Source of the DNA: Clostridiales bacterium
GTDB lineage: Bacteria; Bacillota; Clostridia; Christensenellales; CAG-314
DNA length: 10,991 bases
Direction: 5' to 3'
NCBI GenBank assembly: GCA_003537755.1
Contig: DPQS01000069.1
Span: 20,601-31,591 of the forward strand
The notes beneath the pieces are model-generated. The model did not search any database. It worked only from the letters and a program-made list of their open reading frames with translations, and was not told where the DNA came from. The position numbers and the translations under genes are program-made. How positions within the stretch are numbered: the stretch's first letter is position 1; the number at the start of each line of letters is the position of its first letter. Positions 1-5,434 of the stretch are shown in pieces.

Positions 1-2
1 AA

Positions 3-761
3 GCCGTAATCGTCAATTTCGGCGGTAGGCGTTACTACCTGTGCGACGGCGGTTTTACAAGGCAAATTTCCGGGGCGTTCATTTTTGAAGACAGTTGCGA
101 CGAGGTGATAAGGCGTGCTTGCGGGGGTTCGGTTTACGCATACGAAACAATGCTTGCCGACGGTTATTTTACGCTGTCAGACGGCACTCGCGTCGGCGTT
201 GCGGGCGACTACGTAAAGGCAAACGGCGTGTTTCAATCCTTTACTTCGCTTTGCTTCCGTGTGCCTCACGAGTTGCGCTTTCCCGATGTATCCGTGCTTG
301 CGGAATTGTACTCTTCCGGCGGAAGCGTGGTGTTTGTCGGACCGCCGTCGTCTGGCAAGACAACCGCACTTAAAAGTTTTGCGTCGTACCTGTCGGAGCG
401 CGTCGACGTGGTGGTTGCGGACGAACGGCACGAACTGTCGGCAAACAACACCGCCGATTGCGACGTCATACGCGGCGCGGACAAGCGTTACGCATTCGAG
501 GTTGCCGTGCGAAGTTTGTCTCCGCAGTGGGTCATCTGCGACGAGGTGACAAACGCCGATTTGCCCTATGTTTGCGACTGCGTAAACAGCGGTGTAAACG
601 TGGCATGCAGTGTGCACGGAACGTCAAAAGAGGATATCGAAAAACGCTTCGGCGACAAATTCAGTTGCTTTACAAAGGCTGTAATACTGGACAAGCGTCA
701 TTCCGTGCAGGTCGTTGACCTGCAAAAATCGTCCACTATGACGAAAAGTAAGGAAATATAG
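3..761 (+). CDS. spoIIIAA: Stage III sporulation protein AA (ATPase), 5'-truncated by window edge
   Basis: This is the ATPase of the SpoIIIA-SpoIIQ channel, related to the type II/IV secretion ATPases; it acts in the mother cell on the outer forespore membrane. The frame is open from the first bases, so the start lies outside the window; 252 residues are visible, against roughly 300 or more in the family, so some N-terminal sequence is missing. A Walker A motif, GPPSSGKTT, is encoded at about 339-365. It is followed by a Walker B-like VVVADERHEL, then VRSLSPQWVICDE, matching the family's 'RSMSPDVIVVDE' block. An internal ATG at 105 should not be taken as the start, because upstream codons remain in frame and family-like. 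The stop is 6 nt before spoIIIAB. Identification rests on the motifs plus seven following spoIIIA genes in canonical order. Confidence 0.93.
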   Translation, partial: AVIVNFGGRRYYLCDGGFTRQISGAFIFEDSCDEVIRRACGGSVYAYETMLADGYFTLSDGTRVGVAGDYVKANGVFQSFTSLCFRVPHELRFPDVSVLAELYSSGGSVVFVGPPSSGKTTALKSFASYLSERVDVVVADERHELSANNTADCDVIRGADKRYAFEVAVRSLSPQWVICDEVTNADLPYVCDCVNSGVNVACSVHGTSKEDIEKRFGDKFSCFTKAVILDKRHSVQVVDLQKSSTMTKSKEI

Positions 762-767
762 AATACT

Positions 768-1211
768 ATGTCAGGCATATTACTCTTGATTTGCTGTATT
801 TTAGGCGGTTTTTGCGTGGGACTGTTTCTACAAAGGCGTGAGAAAGACTGCGTGACGTTTGTCGAGGATTTGCTCAGATACATTGACCTGTTGAGGGTCA
901 ACATAGATACCGAGCGTAAAAGTCTTGCCGCGTTTGACAGCGAGTTTGTTGCGCGGTGCGGAAAGCAGTTTTCCGACTACCGCTCGGGTACGGGCGGTGC
1001 GCCGAGCAAACGTACAGGCAAACTTGCCGATGACTTTTTTGACGGCGTGGTGGCATGCAACAACTCGCAACAACTGGCAAAACATCTTGACTACTACAAG
1101 GCTGTCGTGGCGGCGCAACTTGCGGAAATGTCCTGCGGCGGCAAACGTAAAGGCTTGTATGTCAAACTGGGCTTACTGCTTGGCGCAATGGTCGGTTTGC
1201 TGTTTCTGTAA
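768..1211 (+). CDS. spoIIIAB: Stage III sporulation protein AB
   Basis: SpoIIIAB is a mother-cell membrane protein of the SpoIIIA complex, with a cytoplasmic helical domain related to the GspF/PilC platform proteins of type II secretion and type IV pili. The 147-residue product begins with a hydrophobic segment (about residues 3-20, ILLLICCILGGFCVGLF). A charged helical region containing DLLRYIDLLRVNIDTERKS follows. A C-terminal GLYVKLGLLLGAMVGLLFL hydrophobic stretch fits the family's conserved ending. It is slightly shorter than the about 170-residue Bacillus protein. The ATG lies 6 nt after the spoIIIAA stop; an AAGGA at about 750-754 inside the end of spoIIIAA is a plausible though distant ribosome binding site, so coupling is likely. 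Sequence conservation is modest, and the call relies on architecture plus its second place in the operon. Confidence 0.9.
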   Translation: MSGILLLICCILGGFCVGLFLQRREKDCVTFVEDLLRYIDLLRVNIDTERKSLAAFDSEFVARCGKQFSDYRSGTGGAPSKRTGKLADDFFDGVVACNNSQQLAKHLDYYKAVVAAQLAEMSCGGKRKGLYVKLGLLLGAMVGLLFL

Positions 1212-1261
1212 GGGCGCGGACAAGCCCTGCGGAAAATGTTTATCTGTGCAGGTGAGGTGGA

Positions 1262-1456
1262 ATGGAACTTACCGTAATTTTCAAAATAGTGGCAGTCGGG
1301 CTGGTTACGGCAATCTGCGGACTGGTGCTGAAGCGTGCCGGGCGCGAAGAGATTGCAACCGTAGTGTCGCTGGTAGGGCTGGCGGTGTCGCTTGTGATGA
1401 TGCTGGACGTGGTCGTGCAGTTGTACGACACACTGCGTTCACTTTTCGGATTGTAA
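1262..1456 (+). CDS. spoIIIAC: Stage III sporulation protein AC
   Basis: SpoIIIAC is a very small membrane protein of the SpoIIIA channel. The product is 64 residues, close to the family's length of about 65-68. It consists of two transmembrane helices (about residues 5-23 and 33-53) separated by a short charged turn, LKRAGREE, which is the family signature ('LKQAGREE' in Bacillus-type proteins). The N-terminal MELTVIFKIVAVG also matches the usual 'FKIAGIG' opening. A purine-rich GGTGAGGTGG just upstream serves as ribosome binding site. A 50-nt gap separates it from spoIIIAB, the largest gap inside this operon; I see no terminator or promoter in that gap. The stop is followed after one base by spoIIIAD. 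Confidence 0.95.
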   Translation: MELTVIFKIVAVGLVTAICGLVLKRAGREEIATVVSLVGLAVSLVMMLDVVVQLYDTLRSLFGL

Positions 1457-1457
1457 T

Positions 1458-1844
1458 ATGGACGTGGTAAAAATCGCCCTTTTTGCGGTGCTTTCGGCGG
1501 TGCTTGTATGTCTTGTCCGTCAGACAAAATCCGACTTCGCCGTAGCCGTCGCGGTGGTCAGCGGGGTAGTACTTGTAAGTCTTGTCTGCGACAATCTGTT
1601 TGAGGTTGTGTACGCCTTCTACGATTTGTCGGAGTCGGCAGGCGTGGATCACGCCGCGGTGAATTGCGTAATCAAGGTGGTGGGCATAGGCTACGTTGCG
1701 GAATTTGCATGCGGCATCTGCAACGACGCCGGCTGCAAAAGTATCGGCGACAAGGTTCTGCTTGCAAGCAAAGTGGCAATCATTCTGGTTGCGTTGCCTG
1801 TGGTGCAAAATCTGTTCGAGGCAATCAAGGGGTTGCTGTCGTGA
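1458..1844 (+). CDS. spoIIIAD: Stage III sporulation protein AD
   Basis: SpoIIIAD is a small polytopic membrane protein of the SpoIIIA-SpoIIQ complex, homologous in part to SpoIIIAC. The 128-residue product (family about 130) has hydrophobic segments at about residues 3-20, 28-46, 65-80 and 98-117. It contains the family-like CVIKVVGIGYVAEFACGICNDAGC block, in which the 'K..GIGY..EF....C.DAG' pattern is characteristic. Its ATG begins one base after the spoIIIAC stop, and its TGA overlaps the GTG start of spoIIIAE (GTGA), so translation is probably coupled on both sides. No good independent Shine-Dalgarno sequence is visible before the ATG. Operon order and the conserved block make the call firm. 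Confidence 0.94.
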   Translation: MDVVKIALFAVLSAVLVCLVRQTKSDFAVAVAVVSGVVLVSLVCDNLFEVVYAFYDLSESAGVDHAAVNCVIKVVGIGYVAEFACGICNDAGCKSIGDKVLLASKVAIILVALPVVQNLFEAIKGLLS

Positions 1845-2992
1845 AACGCCGCATTCTGTTTGTGCTTGTCGCGTTGTTTGCGCTTGTTGCTGTGTGTACC
1901 TTTCCGTGCGTTGCGCATGCCGACCAGACTTCCGAAGAGGAACTGACGGACAGCGTAGGCGACGCGCTGGACGGACTGGACCTCACTGACTTTTCCGAAG
2001 CCGCTGCCGACTACATCGATTCCGTCACGGACAAGATACTTGCGCTTGCCTCGGGCGAGTTTGACGACGTAGGCAGTGTGTTTGCTTTGCTTGCGGAAAT
2101 CTTTGTGGACGGGCTTGCGCAAACGTTGCCCGCATTGCTGTCCGTTTTTGCCGTCACCGTCATTTGCGGTCTGTGTCGCAAAACCGCCGACGGGCTTGTG
2201 TCGCAAGGCACTGCGGAAGTAGTAAGTTTTGTAGGCATTGCCGTCATTTGCGTTACGCTTGTCGGGCTTCTTGCCATGGTGTACGCGCAGGTGTCGGCTG
2301 TCGTTGACAAAATCTGCGCCCTGTCCGACGCGGCAAGCCCCGTTATGCTGACATTGCTTGTTGCGTGCGGCGGCGGCACGGTCATGAACGTCTGCCAGCC
2401 GGGCGTTGTGGTGTTCGGCTCGGTTATACTAAACCTTGTACGTAATGTGGTTTTGCCGCTTACGTTGTTCGGCAGTATGTTTGCGCTTGTGGGCAACTTG
2501 TCGGGTAGTATGCGGGTTGAAAAGCTGTCCGGTTTTTTGTCGGGGCTTTCGGGATGGGTAATCGGCGTGGTGTTTATGGTGTATTCCGCCTACACGTCGG
2601 TTGCCGGCATAGCCGCCGCAAGTATCGACGGTGTGTCGGTACGCATGGCAAAGTTTGCGGCAAAAAACTACATTCCGATACTTGGCGGCTACGTCGCCGA
2701 CGGCTTCGACACGGTGCTTGCGGGCGCGACCATAGTCAAAAACTGCTTCGGCGCGGTTGCGTTGTTTGTGCTGCTGCTTGCCGTCATTCGTCCCGTTGCG
2801 GCGGTGCTGTGCGTAAGCCTCGGTTTACAGGCGGTGTCTGCCGTTGCCGAACCCATTGCCGAGCAGCGTACAATCAAACTGCTGTCGGCGGTCGGCAAAA
2901 CGTTGTCGATGTACGTTGCCGTCATTGCGGCGGTGGCGTTTATGTTTGCGTTGCAATTTATCGTGGCAATATGTTGCGCAAGCGGCGTGTAG
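1841..2992 (+). CDS. spoIIIAE: Stage III sporulation protein AE
   Basis: SpoIIIAE is the large polytopic membrane protein of the SpoIIIA channel. I chose the GTG at 1841, which overlaps the spoIIIAD stop as GTGA. It gives 383 residues (Bacillus about 399) and an N-terminus MKRRILFVLVALFALV with a typical signal peptide; likely cleavage is after the AHA ending near residue 27. A longer in-frame reading starting at 1664 would run through spoIIIAD and is rejected. After an acidic segment (about residues 28-60) come some seven hydrophobic helices, including TLPALLSVFAVTVICGL and SGLSGWVIGVVFMVYSAYTS. The SIDGVSVRMAKFAAKNYIP-like segment and GGYVADGFDTVLAG are well conserved in the family. The stop lies 9 nt before spoIIIAF, with an AGGGGG ribosome binding site in between. 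Confidence 0.95.
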   Translation: MKRRILFVLVALFALVAVCTFPCVAHADQTSEEELTDSVGDALDGLDLTDFSEAAADYIDSVTDKILALASGEFDDVGSVFALLAEIFVDGLAQTLPALLSVFAVTVICGLCRKTADGLVSQGTAEVVSFVGIAVICVTLVGLLAMVYAQVSAVVDKICALSDAASPVMLTLLVACGGGTVMNVCQPGVVVFGSVILNLVRNVVLPLTLFGSMFALVGNLSGSMRVEKLSGFLSGLSGWVIGVVFMVYSAYTSVAGIAAASIDGVSVRMAKFAAKNYIPILGGYVADGFDTVLAGATIVKNCFGAVALFVLLLAVIRPVAAVLCVSLGLQAVSAVAEPIAEQRTIKLLSAVGKTLSMYVAVIAAVAFMFALQFIVAICCASGV

Positions 2993-3001
2993 GGGGTTGC
3001 G

Positions 3002-3457
3002 GTGAACGGTTGGATAATAACGGTCGCGGGCGTGGCTGTGCTGGGGGTGCTTTGCGACGTAATAATGCCCGACGGCGAAACGAAAAAGTATGTCCGTACG
3101 GTGCTGGGCGTAGTGGTCAGTCTTGTTACGGTGCAATATGTTGTAGGTTTGTTCGGCGGTGTGCGACAAGCAGACGCGCAACTTGCCTCTGCCGTGCAAA
3201 ACTCGTACGTCGATGACATTTCGGCGCGACGCGCGGAGCAGAAGCGCAAACTGCTTGCCGACGTGTGCGACTACAACGGTATTGCCGCAACCTTTGAAGT
3301 CAACGACGAGCAAAAGACAATCCGTTTTGCGCTTGACGGGCAAACGAGTGACGACAAACGCGCCGTGCTTACCGCGGCAGTGCAAAGTATTTTCGGGGCG
3401 GACTACAAGGCAGATTTTTTGACGGAATCAAAAGGAAACGACCATGAGCAAACTTAA
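3002..3457 (+). CDS. spoIIIAF: Stage III sporulation protein AF
   Basis: SpoIIIAF is a membrane-anchored component of the SpoIIIA channel whose soluble C-terminal domain resembles the ring-building motifs of secretion systems. Translation starts at a GTG at 3002 behind AGGGGG. The 151-residue product has two N-terminal transmembrane helices (about residues 4-21 and 33-52) flanking the conserved IMPDGETKKYVRTVLG loop (the family's 'LLP.G..KKYV+.V.G'). A basic linker (SARRAEQKRK) follows, then a soluble alpha/beta domain (about residues 75-143). It is shorter than the about 206-residue Bacillus protein, mainly in the soluble part. Its last 14 nt overlap spoIIIAG, so coupling is very likely. Confidence 0.92.
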   Translation: MNGWIITVAGVAVLGVLCDVIMPDGETKKYVRTVLGVVVSLVTVQYVVGLFGGVRQADAQLASAVQNSYVDDISARRAEQKRKLLADVCDYNGIAATFEVNDEQKTIRFALDGQTSDDKRAVLTAAVQSIFGADYKADFLTESKGNDHEQT

Positions 3458-3938
3458 AAATTGGACGGAAAAACTGAAAAGCAAAAAGTCGTTGCCGCTT
3501 GTAATTGCCGCGGTGCTTGCGATGACGGTGCTGTTTGTCGTATGCTTCGGCGGCAGTTTCGACAAAACAAGCGACGAACCTGCTTCCGCGCAATCATATA
3601 TCGACGACTTGCAGAATAAACTTGTTAGCGTAATACAAAAAATCGACGGGTGCGGCCGAGCCGAAGTTGCCGTAGTTGCTTCCACCGAGGGCGGCTGCGA
3701 GTACGCTTACGAAACTAAAAGTCTAACCGACGGCGACAAGACTACTCAGACGACTTCCATCGTGCTTGTCAAAGGTCAGCCGATTGTCACAAAAACTTAC
3801 ACGCCGCAGGTGTCGGGCGTGGTGGTTGTTGCCGAGGGCGCGGATAACCCCGTTGTGAAATTTGAAATAATCAATCTGGTTGTAACGCTCACAGGCGTCG
3901 ATCGCGACAACGTGCGGGTGTTTGCATACAAAGTTTAG
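3444..3938 (+). CDS. spoIIIAG: Stage III sporulation protein AG, short form
   Basis: SpoIIIAG forms a large ring in the space between the forespore membranes and is related to the PrgK/EscJ ring proteins of type III secretion. The 164-residue product has a basic N-terminus, one transmembrane helix (about residues 17-36), a short linker, and a soluble domain. That domain contains LQNKLVSVIQKIDGCGRAEVAVV (the 'L..iL..I.GaG.v.Vmv' block), EYAYETKS, and TPQVSGVVVVAEGADNPVVKFEI (the 'P.i.GVvVvaeGg....vk' block). The start is an ATG behind AAAGGAAACGACC, 14 nt inside spoIIIAF. The protein is about 65 residues shorter than Bacillus SpoIIIAG (229), and the segment between AYETKS and the 'P.i.GV' block is compact. 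No frameshift is seen. spoIIIAH starts 12 nt downstream. Confidence 0.93.
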   Translation: MSKLKNWTEKLKSKKSLPLVIAAVLAMTVLFVVCFGGSFDKTSDEPASAQSYIDDLQNKLVSVIQKIDGCGRAEVAVVASTEGGCEYAYETKSLTDGDKTTQTTSIVLVKGQPIVTKTYTPQVSGVVVVAEGADNPVVKFEIINLVVTLTGVDRDNVRVFAYKV

Positions 3939-3950
3939 GGAGGACACGAC

Positions 3951-4424
3951 ATGTCAAAAGGAAAGAAAATAGCACTTATTGTATCAATGGCTTTGCTGCT
4001 GGTTGTGGCGGCTGTGCTCAACGTTACGTTGCTTGCAGGCAACAAAAACGGCAACGAACAGGTTACGCCGACGGGCTTTTTCGCAACGGGGCGCAGCGAC
4101 AGACAGTCCACGCGCAACTACGAAATTGCCGAACTTAATTCCATCTTGCAAATGGAAGGGGACGAATACGCCGACGCACGCAAAAACGCCCTTCAGCAAA
4201 AGCAGAACATCATCGACGCAATGGAAACGGAATTGTTGTTGGAAACGCTGCTCAGGGCGCAAGGGTTTGACGACGTGCTTGTTACGGTAAACGCGTCAAG
4301 CGACAACGTAAGCGTGATTGTGGACAAAGACGAGCTTACTCGCGAGGACACCGTGCGCATTTACAACATTATCGCCACCGAAGCCAAGGTTGCGCCGGAG
4401 TACGTCAAGATACTGTCGGTGTAA
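3951..4424 (+). CDS. spoIIIAH: Stage III sporulation protein AH
   Basis: SpoIIIAH is the mother-cell partner of forespore SpoIIQ. Its extracellular domain interlocks with SpoIIQ across the intermembrane space and helps engulfment and channel assembly. The 157-residue product has a short basic N-terminus, one transmembrane helix (about residues 7-29), a polar linker with FFATGRSDRQSTR (the family's 'F...R.eRe..R' motif), a charged helical stretch, and a C-terminal ring-building domain. That domain includes EMELLLETLLRAQGFDDVLVTV-like sequence and ends in VAPEYVKILSV, matching the family's ending. It is shorter than the 218-residue Bacillus protein, in the linker region. The ribosome binding site is GGGAGG, 6-7 nt before the ATG. 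No terminator with a T-run lies directly after the stop, so the 3' end of the operon mRNA is undefined. Confidence 0.93.
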   Translation: MSKGKKIALIVSMALLLVVAAVLNVTLLAGNKNGNEQVTPTGFFATGRSDRQSTRNYEIAELNSILQMEGDEYADARKNALQQKQNIIDAMETELLLETLLRAQGFDDVLVTVNASSDNVSVIVDKDELTREDTVRIYNIIATEAKVAPEYVKILSV

Positions 4425-4432
4425 CGTTGAAA

Positions 4433-4691
4433 GGCGAGTGTTTGCCGTTACAAAGCGATTTTGTAAAATTTTGCAATGTGAAAAGGGCGCCGAAGGCACG
4501 GGTCGTGCACCAACTAATAAAATGGCACCGAAGTGCGTTAACGAGTGTAATGGGGTCCTGCCGAGGAATTGCCCATGAAAACTCGCCCTGATGGCTCAGC
4601 ATTCCGTCGGAGCAACATTGTCTGTGGTAGGTAGCCTACCCAGCCGCGCCCTCGGAATGATGGTTTTCATTGGGCAACACCTCGCCACCCC
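4433..4691. ncRNA. Putative structured RNA / large nested inverted-repeat element of unknown family
   Basis: No ORF here looks real, but the DNA is full of complementary arms. Bases 4552-4582 pair with 4663-4691 in a long stem of about 25 bp: GGGG/CCCC, CGAGG/CCTCG, then TTGCCCA and TGAAAAC against GTTTTCA and TGGGCAA with one bulged T. Above it is a side hairpin (CTGA/TCAG, 4588-4599), then CATTCCG (4600-4606) with CGGAATG (4653-4659), then a terminal hairpin GGTAGG-TAG-CCTACC (4626-4640). Two small hairpins lie upstream: GCACG/CGTGC (4496-4508) and GCAC-CGAA-GTGC (4525-4536). A possible + promoter is TTGCCG (4442) with TAAAAT (4464) at 16 nt. Read on the minus strand, the second small hairpin carries a stable C(UUCG)G loop, so the direction is open. 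No T-run follows on either side. It could also be a miniature repeat. I do not recognise an Rfam family. Confidence 0.45.
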
Positions 4692-4795
4692 GAAAAAAGC
4701 AAGTTAACGATTTGTAATCGGCTTGCATACTTCAAGTGTGTCAACTCCGGCGGACGTAGCAAAGAAACAATATATATTGTGCTTATATCAAATTA
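4692..4795. other. Intergenic segment with small dyads, no gene seen
   Basis: This is a short A/T-richer stretch between the structured element and the REP-like element. It holds an imperfect hairpin at about 4698-4725 (GCAAG/CTTGC enclosing CGATT/AATCG) that is not followed by a T-run, so it is not a convincing terminator. It also holds the perfect palindrome ACAATATATATTGT at 4767-4780. On the minus strand a perfect -35 hexamer TTGACA can be read here, but no matching -10 lies at a usable distance. No ORF is supported. Confidence 0.5.
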
Positions 4796-4840
4796 TGTCA
4801 TTGCGAGAAGCGACAGTATTTGTCGCGCCGTGGCAATCCC
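4796..4840. repeat. REP-like interspersed palindromic element
   Basis: The segment begins TGTCATTGCGAGAAGCGACA and ends TGTCGCGCCGTGGCAATCCC. ATTGC (4800-4804) pairs with GCAAT (4833-4837), and GCGACA (4810-4815) with TGTCGC (4821-4826), giving a stem-loop of about 38 nt with an unpaired middle. This matches the widely seen bacterial intergenic repeat of the form GTCATTGCGAG...GAAGC...GCAATCCC, which occurs in many unrelated genomes and may be a non-autonomous element or REP sequence. Only one copy is in the window, so dispersal cannot be shown here. The identification is from remembered consensus, not from a search. Confidence 0.6.
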
Positions 4841-4877
4841 CCGAAAGGGTACCTTGCAAATACGGTTGTTCGTTACG

Positions 4878-4923
4878 GTGACTGAATTGAAAGTGGCAAA
4901 TATGTAGTCGCTTTCAATGTCAC
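4878..4923. repeat. Long hairpin (13-bp interrupted inverted repeat)
   Basis: GTGAC (4878-4882) pairs with GTCAC (4919-4923), and ATTGAAAG (4886-4893) with CTTTCAAT (4911-4918); TGA on the left arm is unpaired. The loop is 17 nt. There is no T-run, so it is not an intrinsic terminator. It lies between the REP-like element and the orphan terminator and could be part of an untranslated transcript. Confidence 0.55.
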
Positions 4924-5148
4924 AATTTATAAAATGCCCCCACAGCGCCGCTGCCCCGACCGCCCTCCCCTCATGGTCAAGGGCGTACGTTATTGGTTGT
5001 GAATGGGTAAGGATGTTGTGAAGGAAACGTGCTTTGTTTGCGATAGGTGGCTAAGGGCGTAGGGCAAAATGCGGTTGTTTGCTTTGTCTGTTGTCGGCAA
5101 GGCGTTATTCGTGGAAGTAAAGTACTTACAATACAGCGCAAAATACAG
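4924..5148. other. Intergenic segment, no supported gene
   Basis: A C-rich stretch (about 4935-4978) includes a small hairpin CGCCCT (4961-4966) / AGGGCG (4980-4985). The rest is G/T-rich on the + strand. Just before the terminator there is a direct repeat AATACAGCG (5130-5138 and 5142-5150, period 12). Open frames on the minus strand up to about 74 codons lack a ribosome binding site and show no family-like sequence. I see no gene. Confidence 0.5.
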
Positions 5149-5176
5149 CGTCGGGAACATTCCCGACGTTTTTTTT
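5149..5176 (+). terminator. Rho-independent terminator, orphan
   Basis: CGTCGGGA (5149-5156) and TCCCGACG (5161-5168) form a perfect 8-bp GC-rich stem with an ACAT loop, followed at once by eight T (5169-5176). This is a textbook intrinsic terminator for + strand transcripts. The nearest + strand gene upstream, spoIIIAH, ends more than 700 nt before it, so it either ends a long spoIIIA 3' UTR or an unannotated RNA. There is no T-run for the minus strand. Confidence 0.88.
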
Positions 5177-5261
5177 GCGAAGAAATTTTGTCGTGACACA
5201 CTGTGTTTTGTCGGTTGTCTTTTTTTTGTGTTTATTTTGTAAAAATTACGTCTGTCTGTTC

Positions 5262-5312
5262 AAAAATAATTCGTAAAAAATCGTTGCAAAATATATGCCC
5301 GTATGGTATAAT
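5262..5312 (+). promoter_or_regulatory. Sigma-A promoter for rpsB-tsf with UP-like tract and extended -10
   Basis: The -35 TTGCAA (5284-5289) and -10 TATAAT (5307-5312) are separated by 17 nt, and TGG before the -10 gives an extended -10 (TGnTATAAT). An A-rich tract (AAAAATAATTCGTAAAAAA, 5262-5280) directly upstream resembles an UP element, as expected for a ribosomal protein promoter. Transcription would start near 5319, leaving a leader of about 115 nt. Confidence 0.88.
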
Positions 5313-5318
5313 CTACAA

Positions 5319-5420
5319 GGTTTAATTCGCATTTGCGCAAGATTTGCCCCATGTGCCGAGGTTTGCCGCCGCGGTGGTGGGTAGAGACGACGGCGCAAAG
5401 AGGTTAAAAACATAAAATAA
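5319..5420 (+). promoter_or_regulatory. Foldable 5' leader of rpsB, possible S2 autoregulatory site
   Basis: The leader contains TTTGCCGCCG (5362-5371), pairing with CGGCGCAAA (5391-5399) with a single bulged C. TTTGCGC (5332-5338) can instead pair with the same GCGCAAA strand (5393-5399), so two exclusive folds are possible. Ribosomal protein S2 is known to repress its own operon in several bacteria; whether this leader binds S2 is inference. The Shine-Dalgarno AGGAG lies downstream of the hairpin, outside it. Confidence 0.45.
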
Positions 5421-5434
5421 AGGAGAAAACTAAA

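Noticed and set aside
1664..1840. In-frame upstream extension of spoIIIAE through spoIIIAD
   Set aside because: It overlaps a well-supported gene in another frame and lacks family sequence; GTG at 1841 has a signal peptide and the GTGA coupling.
4551..4600. Similarity of GGGGTCCTGC...CATGAA to part of Bacillus SRP RNA
   Set aside because: The conserved SRP core (GGTCCGGAAGGAAGCAGC type loop) is absent, so the short match is probably chance.
4622..4643. GGTAGGTAGC motif like the second stem of c-di-GMP-I riboswitches
   Set aside because: The first stem, GNRA loop and conserved junction of that riboswitch are not present.
4698..4725. Hairpin after the structured element as its terminator
   Set aside because: No T-run follows on the + strand, and the stem is interrupted.
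5105..5132. TTATTC...TACAAT promoter-like pair
   Set aside because: Its transcript would start about 10 nt before the terminator at 5149, so it makes little sense.
4977..5201. Minus-strand open frame of about 74 codons
   Set aside because: It runs through a terminator hairpin, has no ribosome binding site, and shows no recognisable protein features.
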